A model generated the notes under the pieces. The model made no database searches and was not told the origin of the DNA. It saw nothing but the letters and a program-made list of their open reading frames with translations. Shown here piece after piece: positions 44,756 through 53,445 of a stretch of DNA of 64,000 bases (its first letter is position 1; each line of letters opens with the position of its first letter). Made by a program: the position numbers and the translations under genes. This DNA comes from Paragemmobacter kunshanensis. Its GTDB lineage: Bacteria > Pseudomonadota > Alphaproteobacteria > Rhodobacterales > Rhodobacteraceae. Location of the stretch: positions 62,001 to 126,000 of the forward strand of contig NZ_JAALFE010000013.1 of assembly GCF_011059185.1 (NCBI RefSeq). Reading direction: 5' to 3'.

Positions 44756-46014
44756 CAATCCAGACGGAAGAACAGCGACTTGAGGTATCCGCTCTCTGCC
44801 AGCTGCGGCAACATCGGATGGTCCGCCCCGGCAAAGCCCGTGTGCAACAACTGCCCCCGCCGCCCCCCGCGCCCGATCCCCCGCGCGGATGCATTGCGAA
44901 AGGCCGCCAGGTCCGCCGCATGGGAACAGGAACACAGGACCAGATACCCCCCCGGCGCAACGACGGGTGCCGCCAGCCGCGCGATCCGCTCATAGGCGCG
45001 CAGCCCCGCCTCCAGCGCAGGCTTTGCCGGCGCAAAGGCGGGCGGGTCGCAGATCACCTGATCGAACCGCTCCCCCTCGGCCGCCAGCGCCTCCAGCACG
45101 GCAAAGGCATCGCCCTGCCGCACGGCAAAGCGATCCGCCACACCGGACGCCCGCGCCCCCGCTTCCGCCAGCGCCAGCGCAGGCGCCGAGGCATCCACGG
45201 CCAGCGCGCTTTCCGCCCCACCCGCCAGCGCCGCCAGGGCAAAGCCGCCCACATGGGTAAACACATCCAGCACCCGCGCCCCCTTTGCCAGACGCGCGGC
45301 AAAGGCATGGTTCGGCCGCTGGTCATAGAAGAGGCCCGTCTTCTGCCCCCCCGTGACATCCGCCATATAGGTGGCACCGTTCATCGGCACCGCCACCGGC
45401 CCCGCGACCCCGCCGCACAGGACAACCGTCTCCTCCGCCAACCCCTCAAGGCCCCGCGACCGCCCGGTCCCGTTCTTGATCACCGTCGAAACACCCGTCA
45501 CCGCCCGCAGCGCCGCCACGAGGGGCTCCAGCAACGCCTCGGCCCAGGCCGCGTTGGGCTGCACCACGGCCACATCGCCGAACCGGTCGATCACCACGCC
45601 GGGCAATCCATCCGCCTCGGCATGGACCAGCCGGTAGAAAGGCGCCTCATGCAGCCGCGCGCGCAGCTCCAGCGCGCGGGACAGCCGCGCCGCGAACCAC
45701 GCCTCATCCACCACCGCGCCGGGATCACGGTCCAGCATCCGCGCCACGATCTTCGATTTCACATTGACAGTGACAAGGCCCAGCGCCCGCCGCTCGCCAT
45801 CCTCCAGCACGGCCAGCGCGCCGGGCGGGATATTCCCCGTCCGCCGGTCCATCACAAGTTCATCGGCATAGACCCAGGGAAAGCCGTGCCGGATCGCCCG
45901 CGCCTCGGCCTTGGGTTTCAGCCGCACCACCGGGCGATCCCCGAAGGGGTTTCCGGGCGCGGGATGTTCGGGGGCGGGGCCGTCACCGGCAATGGAAGAA
46001 AGGGGGGACATCAT
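44755..46014 (-). CDS. rlmI: Class I SAM-dependent rRNA methyltransferase, RlmI-like
   Basis: A 419-residue enzyme. The N-terminal PUA-like domain (VRLKPKAEARAIRHGFPWVY) binds RNA, a middle EEHEE-type domain follows, and the C-terminal methyltransferase has TGLFYDQRPNHAFAARLAKG, VLDVFTHVGGFAL, the SAM motif and the catalytic ICDPPAFAP. Such enzymes make 5-methylcytosine in 23S rRNA. Two adjacent ATGs (46014, 46011) follow a GGGGGG-rich ribosome site. It is coupled to the downstream PIN gene. Confidence 0.9.
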   Translation of the reverse strand: MMSPLSSIAGDGPAPEHPAPGNPFGDRPVVRLKPKAEARAIRHGFPWVYADELVMDRRTGNIPPGALAVLEDGERRALGLVTVNVKSKIVARMLDRDPGAVVDEAWFAARLSRALELRARLHEAPFYRLVHAEADGLPGVVIDRFGDVAVVQPNAAWAEALLEPLVAALRAVTGVSTVIKNGTGRSRGLEGLAEETVVLCGGVAGPVAVPMNGATYMADVTGGQKTGLFYDQRPNHAFAARLAKGARVLDVFTHVGGFALAALAGGAESALAVDASAPALALAEAGARASGVADRFAVRQGDAFAVLEALAAEGERFDQVICDPPAFAPAKPALEAGLRAYERIARLAAPVVAPGGYLVLCSCSHAADLAAFRNASARGIGRGGRRGQLLHTGFAGADHPMLPQLAESGYLKSLFFRLD

Positions 46015-46051
46015 GCCCCCCCTTACCAAGTCCTGCGAATGTGCGAAAGCC

Positions 46052-46732
46052 TCAGCGCAGCACGGGCTGCGTCGGGTCCTGCGTCGCGCGCGCCACCAGC
46101 GCCGGATCGGTTACCGCACCGGAAAGTTCGCGCCGCAGCGTCTCGACCAGCTTTTCGGTCACCACGACCTTCTGGGTCCGGCCGGACTGTTCCTCCAGGA
46201 TCGCCGCCTGCCCGCCTGCCGCCTTGGCATCGGCCGTCACGCGGCGCGGGCCGTCGATCACCGCGCCGGTCGCGGCATCCAGAACCGTCAGATCAAAGAC
46301 CATGTTATGCGTGCCGCCCACCGTATAACGGGTCTTTTCCGTCACGCCGTGAAAGCGCACCAGTTCCAGCTTCAGCACCGCCGCGCGCGGCCCCTTCATC
46401 GTGGCCGCCGCCTGGCTGGCCGCCGCCTGGAAGATCGCCCCGATCTGCTGATGACGGTCACCGGGCGCATCCCCGCGCCACACGATATCGGCGATGGGAT
46501 AGAACACATTCGCCTCGGACACGCGCAGGGCACGCGGCACCGAGACCTGAATATCGCTGATCGAGTAGAGCGGCGCCACGACGCGCGCGCCGGTCTCCGG
46601 GATGGATCCGGTCCCCCGCGATGCCAGCGTCAGGGCATCATTGCTCAGGCTCCGGCTTGCCGGTTCGCTGCTCACACAGGCCGAAAGTGCCAGGGCAAGG
46701 CCCAGAGCGGCGATCTTCTTGAAACTGTTCAT
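46052..46732 (-). CDS. DUF6778-type lipoprotein (hypothetical)
   Basis: A 226-residue predicted lipoprotein. The lipobox LSAC puts the lipid Cys at residue 19, after MNSFKKIAALGLALALS. The mature part has a long beta-rich domain (IQVSVPRALRVSEANVFYP, AVLKLELVRFHGVTE) and ends with a helical segment near KVVVTEKLVETLRREL. I believe it is the family called DUF6778, mostly seen in Rhodobacterales, but I cannot check. A GGAGG site seven bases before the ATG at 46732 rules out the ATG at 46738. Confidence 0.7.
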   Translation of the reverse strand: MNSFKKIAALGLALALSACVSSEPASRSLSNDALTLASRGTGSIPETGARVVAPLYSISDIQVSVPRALRVSEANVFYPIADIVWRGDAPGDRHQQIGAIFQAAASQAAATMKGPRAAVLKLELVRFHGVTEKTRYTVGGTHNMVFDLTVLDAATGAVIDGPRRVTADAKAAGGQAAILEEQSGRTQKVVVTEKLVETLRRELSGAVTDPALVARATQDPTQPVLR

Positions 46733-46927
46733 ATGCATACCTCCGGGCCTCCGCCCATACTGATGGGACGAGGTATGCGAATCGAATGTGGCCGAAATTG
46801 GTTAACGGCAGAACATTTCCAAGATTTAGCGCCGATCTGGAAACAATCGGCCCGATCATCGCCATCCGCGCAACGCTGCGCTAGAATGGCGCGGAAAGCC
46901 GCCCATATTGCAGGCGTCCGTTGAGGT

Positions 46928-46952
46928 TGTTAGCGCTAACAGAATCTGTTAG
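46928..46952. promoter_or_regulatory. LacI-type operator cluster upstream of edd
   Basis: Three half-sites of one sequence: TGTTAG (46928-46933), CTAACA (46936-46941) and TGTTAG (46947-46952). The first two form the perfect 14-base palindrome TGTTAGCGCTAACA. The last two form a second palindrome (CTAACAGA, A, TCTGTTAG) overlapping the first. The CG centre is typical of LacI-family operators for sugar-acid genes. It ends 32 bases before the edd ATG. Confidence 0.75.
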
Positions 46953-46984
46953 AACCCTGCCAGCCGCCGCCGAAGGAGAAGCCC

Positions 46985-48790
46985 ATGTCGATCAATCCCG
47001 CCATCGCCCGCGTGACGGACCGCATCCGCGCCCGCTCTGCCGATCTTCGGGGGGCCTATCTCGACCGTCTCTCGCGCGCCGCGACCGAAGGCCCCGCACG
47101 CGGCCACCTCGCCTGCGGCAACCAGGCCCATGCCTATGCCGCCATGGGGGCGGACAAGGACAGCCTCGCCGCAGGCCGCGCCCCGAATATCGGGATCGTG
47201 ACCGCCTATAACGACATGCTCTCGGCGCATCAGCCCTTCGAAACCTACCCCGCCCTGATCCGCGACGCCGCCCGCAAGGCCGGTGCCACGGCCCAGGTGG
47301 CGGGCGGCGTTCCGGCCATGTGCGATGGCGTGACCCAGGGCCAGCCGGGGATGGAGCTTTCGCTTTTCTCGCGCGACGTGATCGCGCTCGCGGCGGGTGT
47401 GGCCATGTCGCACAACACCTTCGATTCTGCCCTCTACCTCGGCGTCTGCGACAAGATCGTTCCGGGCCTCATCATCGCCGCCGCCACCTTCGGCCATGTC
47501 CCCTCGATCTTCGTCCCCGCAGGCCCCATGACCTCGGGCCTGCCGAACGATGAAAAGGCCCGCATCCGCAACGCCTATGCCGCAGGCGAAATCGGGCGCG
47601 ATCAGCTGATGGCAGCGGAAATGGCCTCCTATCACGGCCCCGGCACCTGCACCTTCTACGGCACGGCGAACACCAACCAGATGCTGATGGAGTTCATGGG
47701 CCTCCACCTTCCCGGCGCTTCCTTCGTGAACCCCGGCACCCCCCTGCGCGAGGCGCTGACGACGGCCGCCGTCGACCGCGCGGCCCAGATCACCGCGCTC
47801 GGCAACGACTACCGCCCCGTGGGCGAAATCCTCGACGAACGCGCCTATGTGAACGGCCTCGTGGGCCTCATGGCCACCGGTGGCTCCACCAACCTCGTGC
47901 TGCACCTGCCCGCCATGGCCCGCGCCTCGGGCGTGATCCTCGACCTGCAGGATTTCGCCGATATCTCCGAAGTCGTCCCCCTGATGGCCAAGGTCTATCC
48001 CAATGGCCTTGCCGACGTGAACCATTTCCACGCGGCGGGGGGCCTGTCCTACATGATCGGCCAACTCCTTGATGCGGGTCTCCTGCACCCCGATGCCAAG
48101 ACGGTGGCAGGCGACGGCCTCTCGCTCTACCGGCAGGAACCGAAGCTCAGGGATGGCAAGCTGCATTGGGAAGATGGCGCGAATGAAACGCTCAACGACA
48201 AGATCCTCCGCCCGGCGACCAATCCCTTCCAGGCGACAGGGGGCCTCCGGCAACTGACCGGCAACCTCGGCCGCGGCGTCATCAAGATCTCTGCCGTCGC
48301 CCCCGAACGCCATGTGATCGAGGCCCCGGCCCGCATCTTCCACGACCAGAACGATGTGAAGGCCGCCTTCAAGCGCGGCGAATTCACCTCTGACACCGTG
48401 GTCGTCGTCCGCTTCCAGGGCCCGCAGGCCAACGGGATGCCGGAACTCCATTCCCTCACCCCCACCCTCTCGGTCCTGCAGGAGCGCGGGCTGAAGGTGG
48501 CCCTCGTCACCGATGGCCGCATGTCGGGCGCATCGGGCAAGGTGCCCGCCGCCATCCATGTCTCTCCCGAGGCGTCCTCCGGCGGCCCCCTCGCCCGCCT
48601 GCGCGACGGCGACATCATCCGCCTGGATGCCACCGCAGGCACCCTCACCGTCCTCGCCCCCGATTTCGACAGCCGGAGCCCCGTCACCGCCGATCTCACG
48701 GCGAACGGCTTCGGCATCGGGCGCGAACTCTTCGAAGCCTTCCGCCGCAATGTCGGCCCCGCCGAAACGGGGGGCGCCGTCGTCGTCTGA
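46985..48790 (+). CDS. edd: Phosphogluconate dehydratase (Entner-Doudoroff)
   Basis: A 601-residue iron-sulfur dehydratase that turns 6-phosphogluconate into 2-keto-3-deoxy-6-phosphogluconate. Family signatures are [60 protein letters not shown], and the C-terminal [20 protein letters not shown]. The cysteines in [18 protein letters not shown] and GPGTC fit the cluster ligands. A good ribosome site (AAGGAG) precedes the ATG. It forms an operon with eda. Confidence 0.96.
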   Translation: MSINPAIARVTDRIRARSADLRGAYLDRLSRAATEGPARGHLACGNQAHAYAAMGADKDSLAAGRAPNIGIVTAYNDMLSAHQPFETYPALIRDAARKAGATAQVAGGVPAMCDGVTQGQPGMELSLFSRDVIALAAGVAMSHNTFDSALYLGVCDKIVPGLIIAAATFGHVPSIFVPAGPMTSGLPNDEKARIRNAYAAGEIGRDQLMAAEMASYHGPGTCTFYGTANTNQMLMEFMGLHLPGASFVNPGTPLREALTTAAVDRAAQITALGNDYRPVGEILDERAYVNGLVGLMATGGSTNLVLHLPAMARASGVILDLQDFADISEVVPLMAKVYPNGLADVNHFHAAGGLSYMIGQLLDAGLLHPDAKTVAGDGLSLYRQEPKLRDGKLHWEDGANETLNDKILRPATNPFQATGGLRQLTGNLGRGVIKISAVAPERHVIEAPARIFHDQNDVKAAFKRGEFTSDTVVVVRFQGPQANGMPELHSLTPTLSVLQERGLKVALVTDGRMSGASGKVPAAIHVSPEASSGGPLARLRDGDIIRLDATAGTLTVLAPDFDSRSPVTADLTANGFGIGRELFEAFRRNVGPAETGGAVVV

Positions 48791-48819
48791 CAGGAACCGC
48801 CCCCCTTCATCTGTTCTTC

Positions 48820-48857
48820 AAATATCCTGCGGGGGTCCGGGGGTGCAAAACCCCCGG
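48820..48857. repeat. Dispersed intergenic repeat, copy 2 (edd-eda gap)
   Basis: 38 bases identical to 4242-4279, again with the CCGGGGG/CCCCCGG hairpin. Here the repeat lies between edd and eda within one transcription unit. The bases just before it (TCATCTGTTC) also match copy 1 with small differences. In this copy the repeat is read in the sense direction of the flanking genes. Confidence 0.85.
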
Positions 48858-48892
48858 CGCTCGCCACAAGCGAACCGCCGAAAGGAAAGCCC

Positions 48893-49531
48893 ATGACCCC
48901 CGCCGAACAATCCGCCGCCGCGCTGAAAGTCTGCCAACTTGCCCCCGTCGTTCCGGTCCTCGTGATCGACGACCTCGCCCATGCCGCCCCCCTGGCAAAG
49001 GCCCTCGTCGCGGGCGGCCTGCCCGCGCTGGAAGTCACCCTTCGCACCCCCGTCGCACTGGACGCCATCCGCGCCATGGCCGATGTCGAAGGCGGCACGG
49101 TCGGCGCAGGCACCCTCCTGACCCCCGCCGACGTCAAGGCCGCGAAACGCGCAGGCGCCACCTTCGGCGTCTCCCCCGGCGCGACCGACAGCCTCATCAA
49201 GGCCTGCGAGGATGAGGGCCTCCCCCTCCTCCCCGGCGCGGTCACCGCCACGGAGATCATGACCCTCCTCGAGCGCGGCTACACGGTGCAGAAATTCTTC
49301 CCCGCCGAACAGTCGGGCGGTGCGGCTTTCCTGAAATCCATCGGCTCGCCCATCCCGCAGGTCAAATTCTGCCCCACCGGCGGCATCAGCCTGAAGAACG
49401 CGCCCGATTACCTGTCCTTGAAGAACATCCTCTGCGTCGGCGGCTCATGGGTCGCCCCGAAAGAGGCGATGGCCACGGGCGACTGGGCCGCCATCACCCG
49501 GCTGGCAGCCGAGGCGCGGGCGCTGCGCTGA
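48893..49531 (+). CDS. eda: KDPG aldolase (bifunctional 4-hydroxy-2-oxoglutarate aldolase)
   Basis: A 212-residue class I aldolase that splits 2-keto-3-deoxy-6-phosphogluconate into pyruvate and glyceraldehyde-3-phosphate. The substrate Glu lies in LPALEVTLRTP and the Schiff-base Lys in VQKFFPAEQSGG. KFCPTGGISLKNAPDYL is the phosphate-binding loop. It follows edd by about 100 bases that hold the dispersed repeat. A GAAAGGAAAG ribosome site precedes the ATG. Confidence 0.96.
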   Translation: MTPAEQSAAALKVCQLAPVVPVLVIDDLAHAAPLAKALVAGGLPALEVTLRTPVALDAIRAMADVEGGTVGAGTLLTPADVKAAKRAGATFGVSPGATDSLIKACEDEGLPLLPGAVTATEIMTLLERGYTVQKFFPAEQSGGAAFLKSIGSPIPQVKFCPTGGISLKNAPDYLSLKNILCVGGSWVAPKEAMATGDWAAITRLAAEARALR

Positions 49532-49550
49532 ATGGCTTGCCCGACTCCCC

Positions 49551-49582
49551 CGTTGCGATCATTCTCGGAATGATCCGCAACG
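49551..49582. terminator. Stem-loop after eda
   Basis: Arms of 14-15 bases (49551-49564 and 49568-49582, CGTTGCGATCATTC with its complement) around TCG, with one bulged C. It starts 19 bases after the eda stop and ends 12 bases before the next ATG. No T-run follows, so it might be a protein-binding palindrome for the next gene instead of a terminator. Confidence 0.5.
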
Positions 49583-49594
49583 CTGGGGGACGCG

Positions 49595-50056
49595 ATGACC
49601 GGACCAGCCATCCAGACCTGCCTCTGGTTCGACGATCAGGCGCAAGAGGCCGCGGAAACCTATGTCGCGCTCCTGCCCGGCTCGAAGATCATCCACAGCT
49701 TTCCCCGCCGTGGCGGCGACGGGGTCTTTCTTCTGCATGTCTCGCTTCTGGGCCAGCGCTACAGCTTTCTCAACGGCGGGCCGCATCACCGCCTGACCCC
49801 CGCCGCCTCGATCGAGGTGCATCTGGATACCCAGGCCGAGGTGGATCTTCTGTGGAACGCGCTTCTGCAAGGGGGCGAGGCGATGCGCTGCGGCTGGCTG
49901 ACCGATCGCTTCGGCCTGTCCTGGCAGATCATCCCGCGTGGCCTGATCCGCCTGATGCAGGCCGCGGATGACGCGGCCGCCGCCCGGGTGACCGAGGCGA
50001 TGATGGGCATGGTCAAACTGGATGTCGCCGCCCTCGAAGCCGCCGCCCGCGGCTAG
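49595..50056 (+). CDS. VOC-superfamily protein (PhnB-like)
   Basis: A 153-residue protein of the vicinal-oxygen-chelate fold, of the type often labelled 3-demethylubiquinone methyltransferase-like or PhnB-like. It begins TCLWFDDQAQEAAETYVALLP and has FLNGGPHHRLTPAASIEVHL and CGWLTDRFGLSWQIIP, the standard motifs. The true activity is unknown for most members. The stop is immediately followed by the composite hairpin element at 50057. Confidence 0.84.
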   Translation: MTGPAIQTCLWFDDQAQEAAETYVALLPGSKIIHSFPRRGGDGVFLLHVSLLGQRYSFLNGGPHHRLTPAASIEVHLDTQAEVDLLWNALLQGGEAMRCGWLTDRFGLSWQIIPRGLIRLMQAADDAAAARVTEAMMGMVKLDVAALEAAARG

Positions 50057-50266
50057 GCGATTTTTGACGCAAGAATCGCGGAAAATTCTGACGCAGAATT
50101 TTCCGGCCCCCGACCGGATCAATCCCGAAATCTGCGTCAGATTTCGGCGCGATTTCTGCGTCAGAAATCGCTTCACACGCCCCATACCCGCGCCGCTCGC
50201 ACGTCATCCGGGTCGCCCCCCGAAATCTGCGCCAGATTTCGGCGCGATTTCTGCGTCAGAAATCGC
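50057..50266. repeat. Composite hairpin element, copy 2, with its right half duplicated
   Basis: Six inverted repeats: 50057-50079 and 50079-50105 with an ACG centre; 50125-50147 and 50149-50171 with a CGT centre; 50220-50242 (centre CGC) and 50244-50266 (centre CGT). Arms are 10-12 bases. All are perfect except one G:T pair in the first. Each centre is flanked by TG and CA. Architecture, 19-base spacer and one-base gap between CGT hairpins match copy 1 at 9925. The last two repeat the two before them with a 95-base period. Flanked on both sides by stop codons of convergent genes. Confidence 0.9.
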
Positions 50267-50267
50267 T

Positions 50268-50555
50268 TCACGCGCCCCCGACCCGCGCCGCGCGCCCGCC
50301 GCGCCGCTTCGGCGCATCGGGCGTCATCAGCCCGTCCTGCAGCACCTTCGACATCGGATGATCCGGTGCGCCCAGCGCATATTCCGCCATCACCGTGCGG
50401 ATCGCGTCCTTCATCGGCGCATCCAGCGGCAGGCTCAGCGCCCAGTCCACCAGGATCGACCGGCATTCCCCCGGCGTGATGCCCTCGATGCGATAGCTTT
50501 CCCGCACCAGCCCCTTCGGATCCGCCTCTTCCAGCCGCACGGCCCGTCTCCCCAT
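50268..50555 (-). CDS. Small hypothetical protein downstream of glnE
   Basis: A 95-residue protein (start MGRRAVRLEEADPKGLV) with a predicted helical core (GECRSILVDWALSLPLDAPMK) and a basic C-terminal tail (RRGGRAARVGGA). Its ATG lies one base after the glnE stop, so it is translated with glnE; an upstream ATG at 50567 is also possible. A partial copy of its 3' end is found in the duplicated hairpin block. I cannot assign a function. Confidence 0.7.
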   Translation of the reverse strand: MGRRAVRLEEADPKGLVRESYRIEGITPGECRSILVDWALSLPLDAPMKDAIRTVMAEYALGAPDHPMSKVLQDGLMTPDAPKRRGGRAARVGGA

Positions 50556-50556
50556 T

Positions 50557-53343
50557 TCAGCCCCCATCGCCCACATGGGCCGCAATCACCCCCGCGGCAA
50601 GCCCCGTCACCAGATCCAGCCGCGCGCTCAGCGCCTCGGCCCCGGCCTCCCCCGTCTCGCGCAAGAGGAAGGCGCGCGCCCCCTCACCCAGCCGCTCCGG
50701 CTCCAGCACCTCATCGGTGATGAGTCGCGTCCCCGCCTGCAACCGCCACAGCACCCTGTAGGCATCCAACAGCATCGACGCGTCCGAATCCGACAGGATT
50801 CCCCCTTTTCGCCCCGCTTCCAGCTGCCGCTCCACCCCACGCGCGGGCGAACCGGACAGCAGCGCCGCCAGTTGCGCCATCAGCTCGATATCCATCAGCC
50901 GGCCGGGGCCGTTCTTCGCCTCCCAGGCCCCCCGCGCGGGCTTTGCCGCCTGCAGCCGCGCCCGCATCTCGGCCACGTCCTGCCGCACCTTCGACCCCCG
51001 CCCCTTTTCCGGCAGCAGCGCACGGCGAAAGGCCTCCACCTCGGCCGCCAGTTCGCCCTGCCCCGCCAGCACCCGCGCCCGCGTCAGCGCGAGGTGTTCC
51101 CAGGTCCAGGCCTCGCTCTCCTGATAGCTGGTGAAGGACTGGATCGAGGTCGCCACCGGCCCCTGCCGCCCGCTGGGACGCAGCCGCATGTCCACCTCGT
51201 AAAGCCGCCCCTCCGGCATCTGCGCCGTCAGCGCCGTGACAAAGGCCTGCGTCAGCCGCGCGTAATAGGGCCGCGTCGCCAGCGGGCGCGCCCCGTCCGA
51301 GGTTTCGATCCCCTGCGCATCATAGATCACGATCAGGTCCAGGTCCGATCCCGCATTCAGCCGCGCCGCACCCAGCGATCCCATCCCGATCACCACCGCC
51401 CCCCGCCCCGGCAAGGGCCCGTGCTTGCGCGCGAATTCCGCGCAGACCACAGGCCAGAGCGCGGCAATCACCGCCTCGGCCAGATCGGCATATTCCTTGG
51501 CCGCCTGAAAGGCATCGACCAGCCCGCGCAGGTGATGCACGCCGACGCGGAAATGCCATTCCTTCATCACCCGCCGCACCACGCCCAGCTTCTTTTCGTA
51601 ATCCGGCTCGGCCGCCATGGCCGCGGCCATCGCCTCGGCCAGCACCCGCACCCCGGGCCAGGCGGAAAAGAACGACCCGCCGATCACCCCGTCCAGCACC
51701 CCGGCATTGCGCGCCAGATGCCGCGCCAGCGCGGGCGAGGTTCCGGCGATATCGACGATCAGGTCGATCAGCGCGGGATTGGCCTCGAAGAGCGAGAACA
51801 GCTGCACCCCGGCAGGCAACCCCGCCAGGAACCCGTCCAGCGCCACCAGCGCCTCATCCGGATTGGCCGCGCGCATCAGCCGCTTCAGCAGCGCCGGGCG
51901 CAGACGGCGAAAGATCGCCTGCGCCCGCTCGCTCCGCAGCGCCGGGTAATGCGACCAGCCATCGACGATCCGCCGCGCACTGTCGGAAAGCTCGGGCAGG
52001 GCCTCGGTCTCGCCGGGTGCGAAAAAGCCCTCGGTCAGCCGATCGGTGCGCGCCAGCCGGTCCAGAAGCCCCGCCCGGAACATTGCCTCGTCCTGGCCGC
52101 AAAAGGCCGCGATGCGCGCCACGCCTTCCGCCGTCACCGGCATGTCATGGGTCTGGGCATCGCCCACCATCTGCAACCGATGCTCCACCTCGCGATGGGC
52201 GCGGTAAAGCTCGGTCAACTCCCCCGCCACTTCGGCCGGGATCCAGCCCTTGGCCGCCAGCGCCGCCAGCCCCCCCACGGTGGTGCGGTCGCGCAGATCG
52301 GGATCGCGCCCCCCCGCGATCAACTGCCGCGTCTGGGTAAAGAATTCGATCTCGCGGATACCCCCCTGGCCCAGCTTCATGTTATGCCCCTCCACCGTCA
52401 GGGGCCGGTTCAACTGCCGATGCTCGCGGATGCGCAGCCGCATGTCATGCGCATCCTGGATCGCCGCGAAATCCAGATGCTTGCGCCAGACGAAGGGCGT
52501 CAGCGCCCGCAGGAACCGCTCCCCCGCCGCCAGATCGCCGCCACAGGGCCGCGCCTTGATATAGGCCGCCCGTTCCCATGTCCGCCCGACGCTTTCGTAA
52601 TAGCTCTCCGCCGCCGCCATGCTCAGGCAGACCGGCGTCACCGCCGCATCGGGGCGCAGCCGCAGATCGGTGCGGAACACATAGCCCCCCGCCGTCAGAT
52701 CCGACAGCATCGCCGCCATCTTCCGCGTGACGCGGATGAAGGAGGCCCGCGCCTCACCCGCCTGATCGCCATAGCGCGTTTCGTCGAACAGGCAGACCAG
52801 GTCGATGTCCGAGGAATAGTTCAACTCCCCCGCCCCCATCTTCCCCATGGCCAGCGCAACCATGCCCGCGCCCGTCACCTCATCCCCCGGCACGGCCCCC
52901 GGCAGCTTGCCCCGCCGGATCTCCTCGGCCACAAGGACACGGATCGCCAGATCGACCGACAGGTCCGCCAACCGCGTCAGCGCCCCCGTCACCATCTCCA
53001 GCGGCCAGACCCCGCCCAGATCGCACAGCGCCGTCAGAAGTGCCACCCGCCGCTTGGCCAGCCGCAACGCCTCGCCCAGCGCCTCGGCCCCCTCGGCGCG
53101 CGCGGGGGCTGCCAGCACCGCCTCCAGCGCGGCCTCGGGCGCCCCGGCCAGCGCCTCGCGCAGCCAGTCCCCCTCGCGCCCCATCAGGCCCTTCAGGAAC
53201 GGGCTGCACCCCGCCGTCGCCGCCAGAAGACCGGCCGCCTCCGGGCCCAGATCGGCAAAGGCCCGCGCCACATCGGCGGCGGCCTCGGCGTCATGGGCAA
53301 GGGGGGAACGGCTCGTGCGGGCGGAAAAGGATGCATCTGTCAT
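50557..53343 (-). CDS. glnE: Bifunctional glutamine-synthetase adenylyltransferase/deadenylyltransferase
   Basis: A 928-residue two-headed nucleotidyltransferase that attaches AMP to glutamine synthetase or removes it, in response to PII. The two catalytic motifs are SSDIDLVCLFD in the N-terminal domain and GSDLDLIVIYD in the C-terminal domain. LGQGGIREIEFFTQ and GPGRLMDIELMAQL mark the two companion domains. The ATG at 53343 fits; upstream in-frame sequence is over-extension into the divergent YbaK gene. Length is typical of GlnE. Confidence 0.95.
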   Translation of the reverse strand: MTDASFSARTSRSPLAHDAEAAADVARAFADLGPEAAGLLAATAGCSPFLKGLMGREGDWLREALAGAPEAALEAVLAAPARAEGAEALGEALRLAKRRVALLTALCDLGGVWPLEMVTGALTRLADLSVDLAIRVLVAEEIRRGKLPGAVPGDEVTGAGMVALAMGKMGAGELNYSSDIDLVCLFDETRYGDQAGEARASFIRVTRKMAAMLSDLTAGGYVFRTDLRLRPDAAVTPVCLSMAAAESYYESVGRTWERAAYIKARPCGGDLAAGERFLRALTPFVWRKHLDFAAIQDAHDMRLRIREHRQLNRPLTVEGHNMKLGQGGIREIEFFTQTRQLIAGGRDPDLRDRTTVGGLAALAAKGWIPAEVAGELTELYRAHREVEHRLQMVGDAQTHDMPVTAEGVARIAAFCGQDEAMFRAGLLDRLARTDRLTEGFFAPGETEALPELSDSARRIVDGWSHYPALRSERAQAIFRRLRPALLKRLMRAANPDEALVALDGFLAGLPAGVQLFSLFEANPALIDLIVDIAGTSPALARHLARNAGVLDGVIGGSFFSAWPGVRVLAEAMAAAMAAEPDYEKKLGVVRRVMKEWHFRVGVHHLRGLVDAFQAAKEYADLAEAVIAALWPVVCAEFARKHGPLPGRGAVVIGMGSLGAARLNAGSDLDLIVIYDAQGIETSDGARPLATRPYYARLTQAFVTALTAQMPEGRLYEVDMRLRPSGRQGPVATSIQSFTSYQESEAWTWEHLALTRARVLAGQGELAAEVEAFRRALLPEKGRGSKVRQDVAEMRARLQAAKPARGAWEAKNGPGRLMDIELMAQLAALLSGSPARGVERQLEAGRKGGILSDSDASMLLDAYRVLWRLQAGTRLITDEVLEPERLGEGARAFLLRETGEAGAEALSARLDLVTGLAAGVIAAHVGDGG

Positions 53344-53445
53344 GCCCGCACCCTGCACCGCCCGCCCGGCAGGGTCAACGAAGCCCCGCCCCATTGCCCA
53401 ACCCCCGCCCCGCAGGCTAGACCCGGCCAAAGGACAGGAGCCCGC

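Noticed and set aside
46949-48559. A 536-codon minus-strand frame opposite edd
   Set aside because: Antisense shadow with His/Gly/Arg-rich translation and no domain.
9925-50266. CRISPR array made of the repeated hairpins
   Set aside because: Repeat units are palindromes with changing arms, no uniform spacers, and no cas genes.
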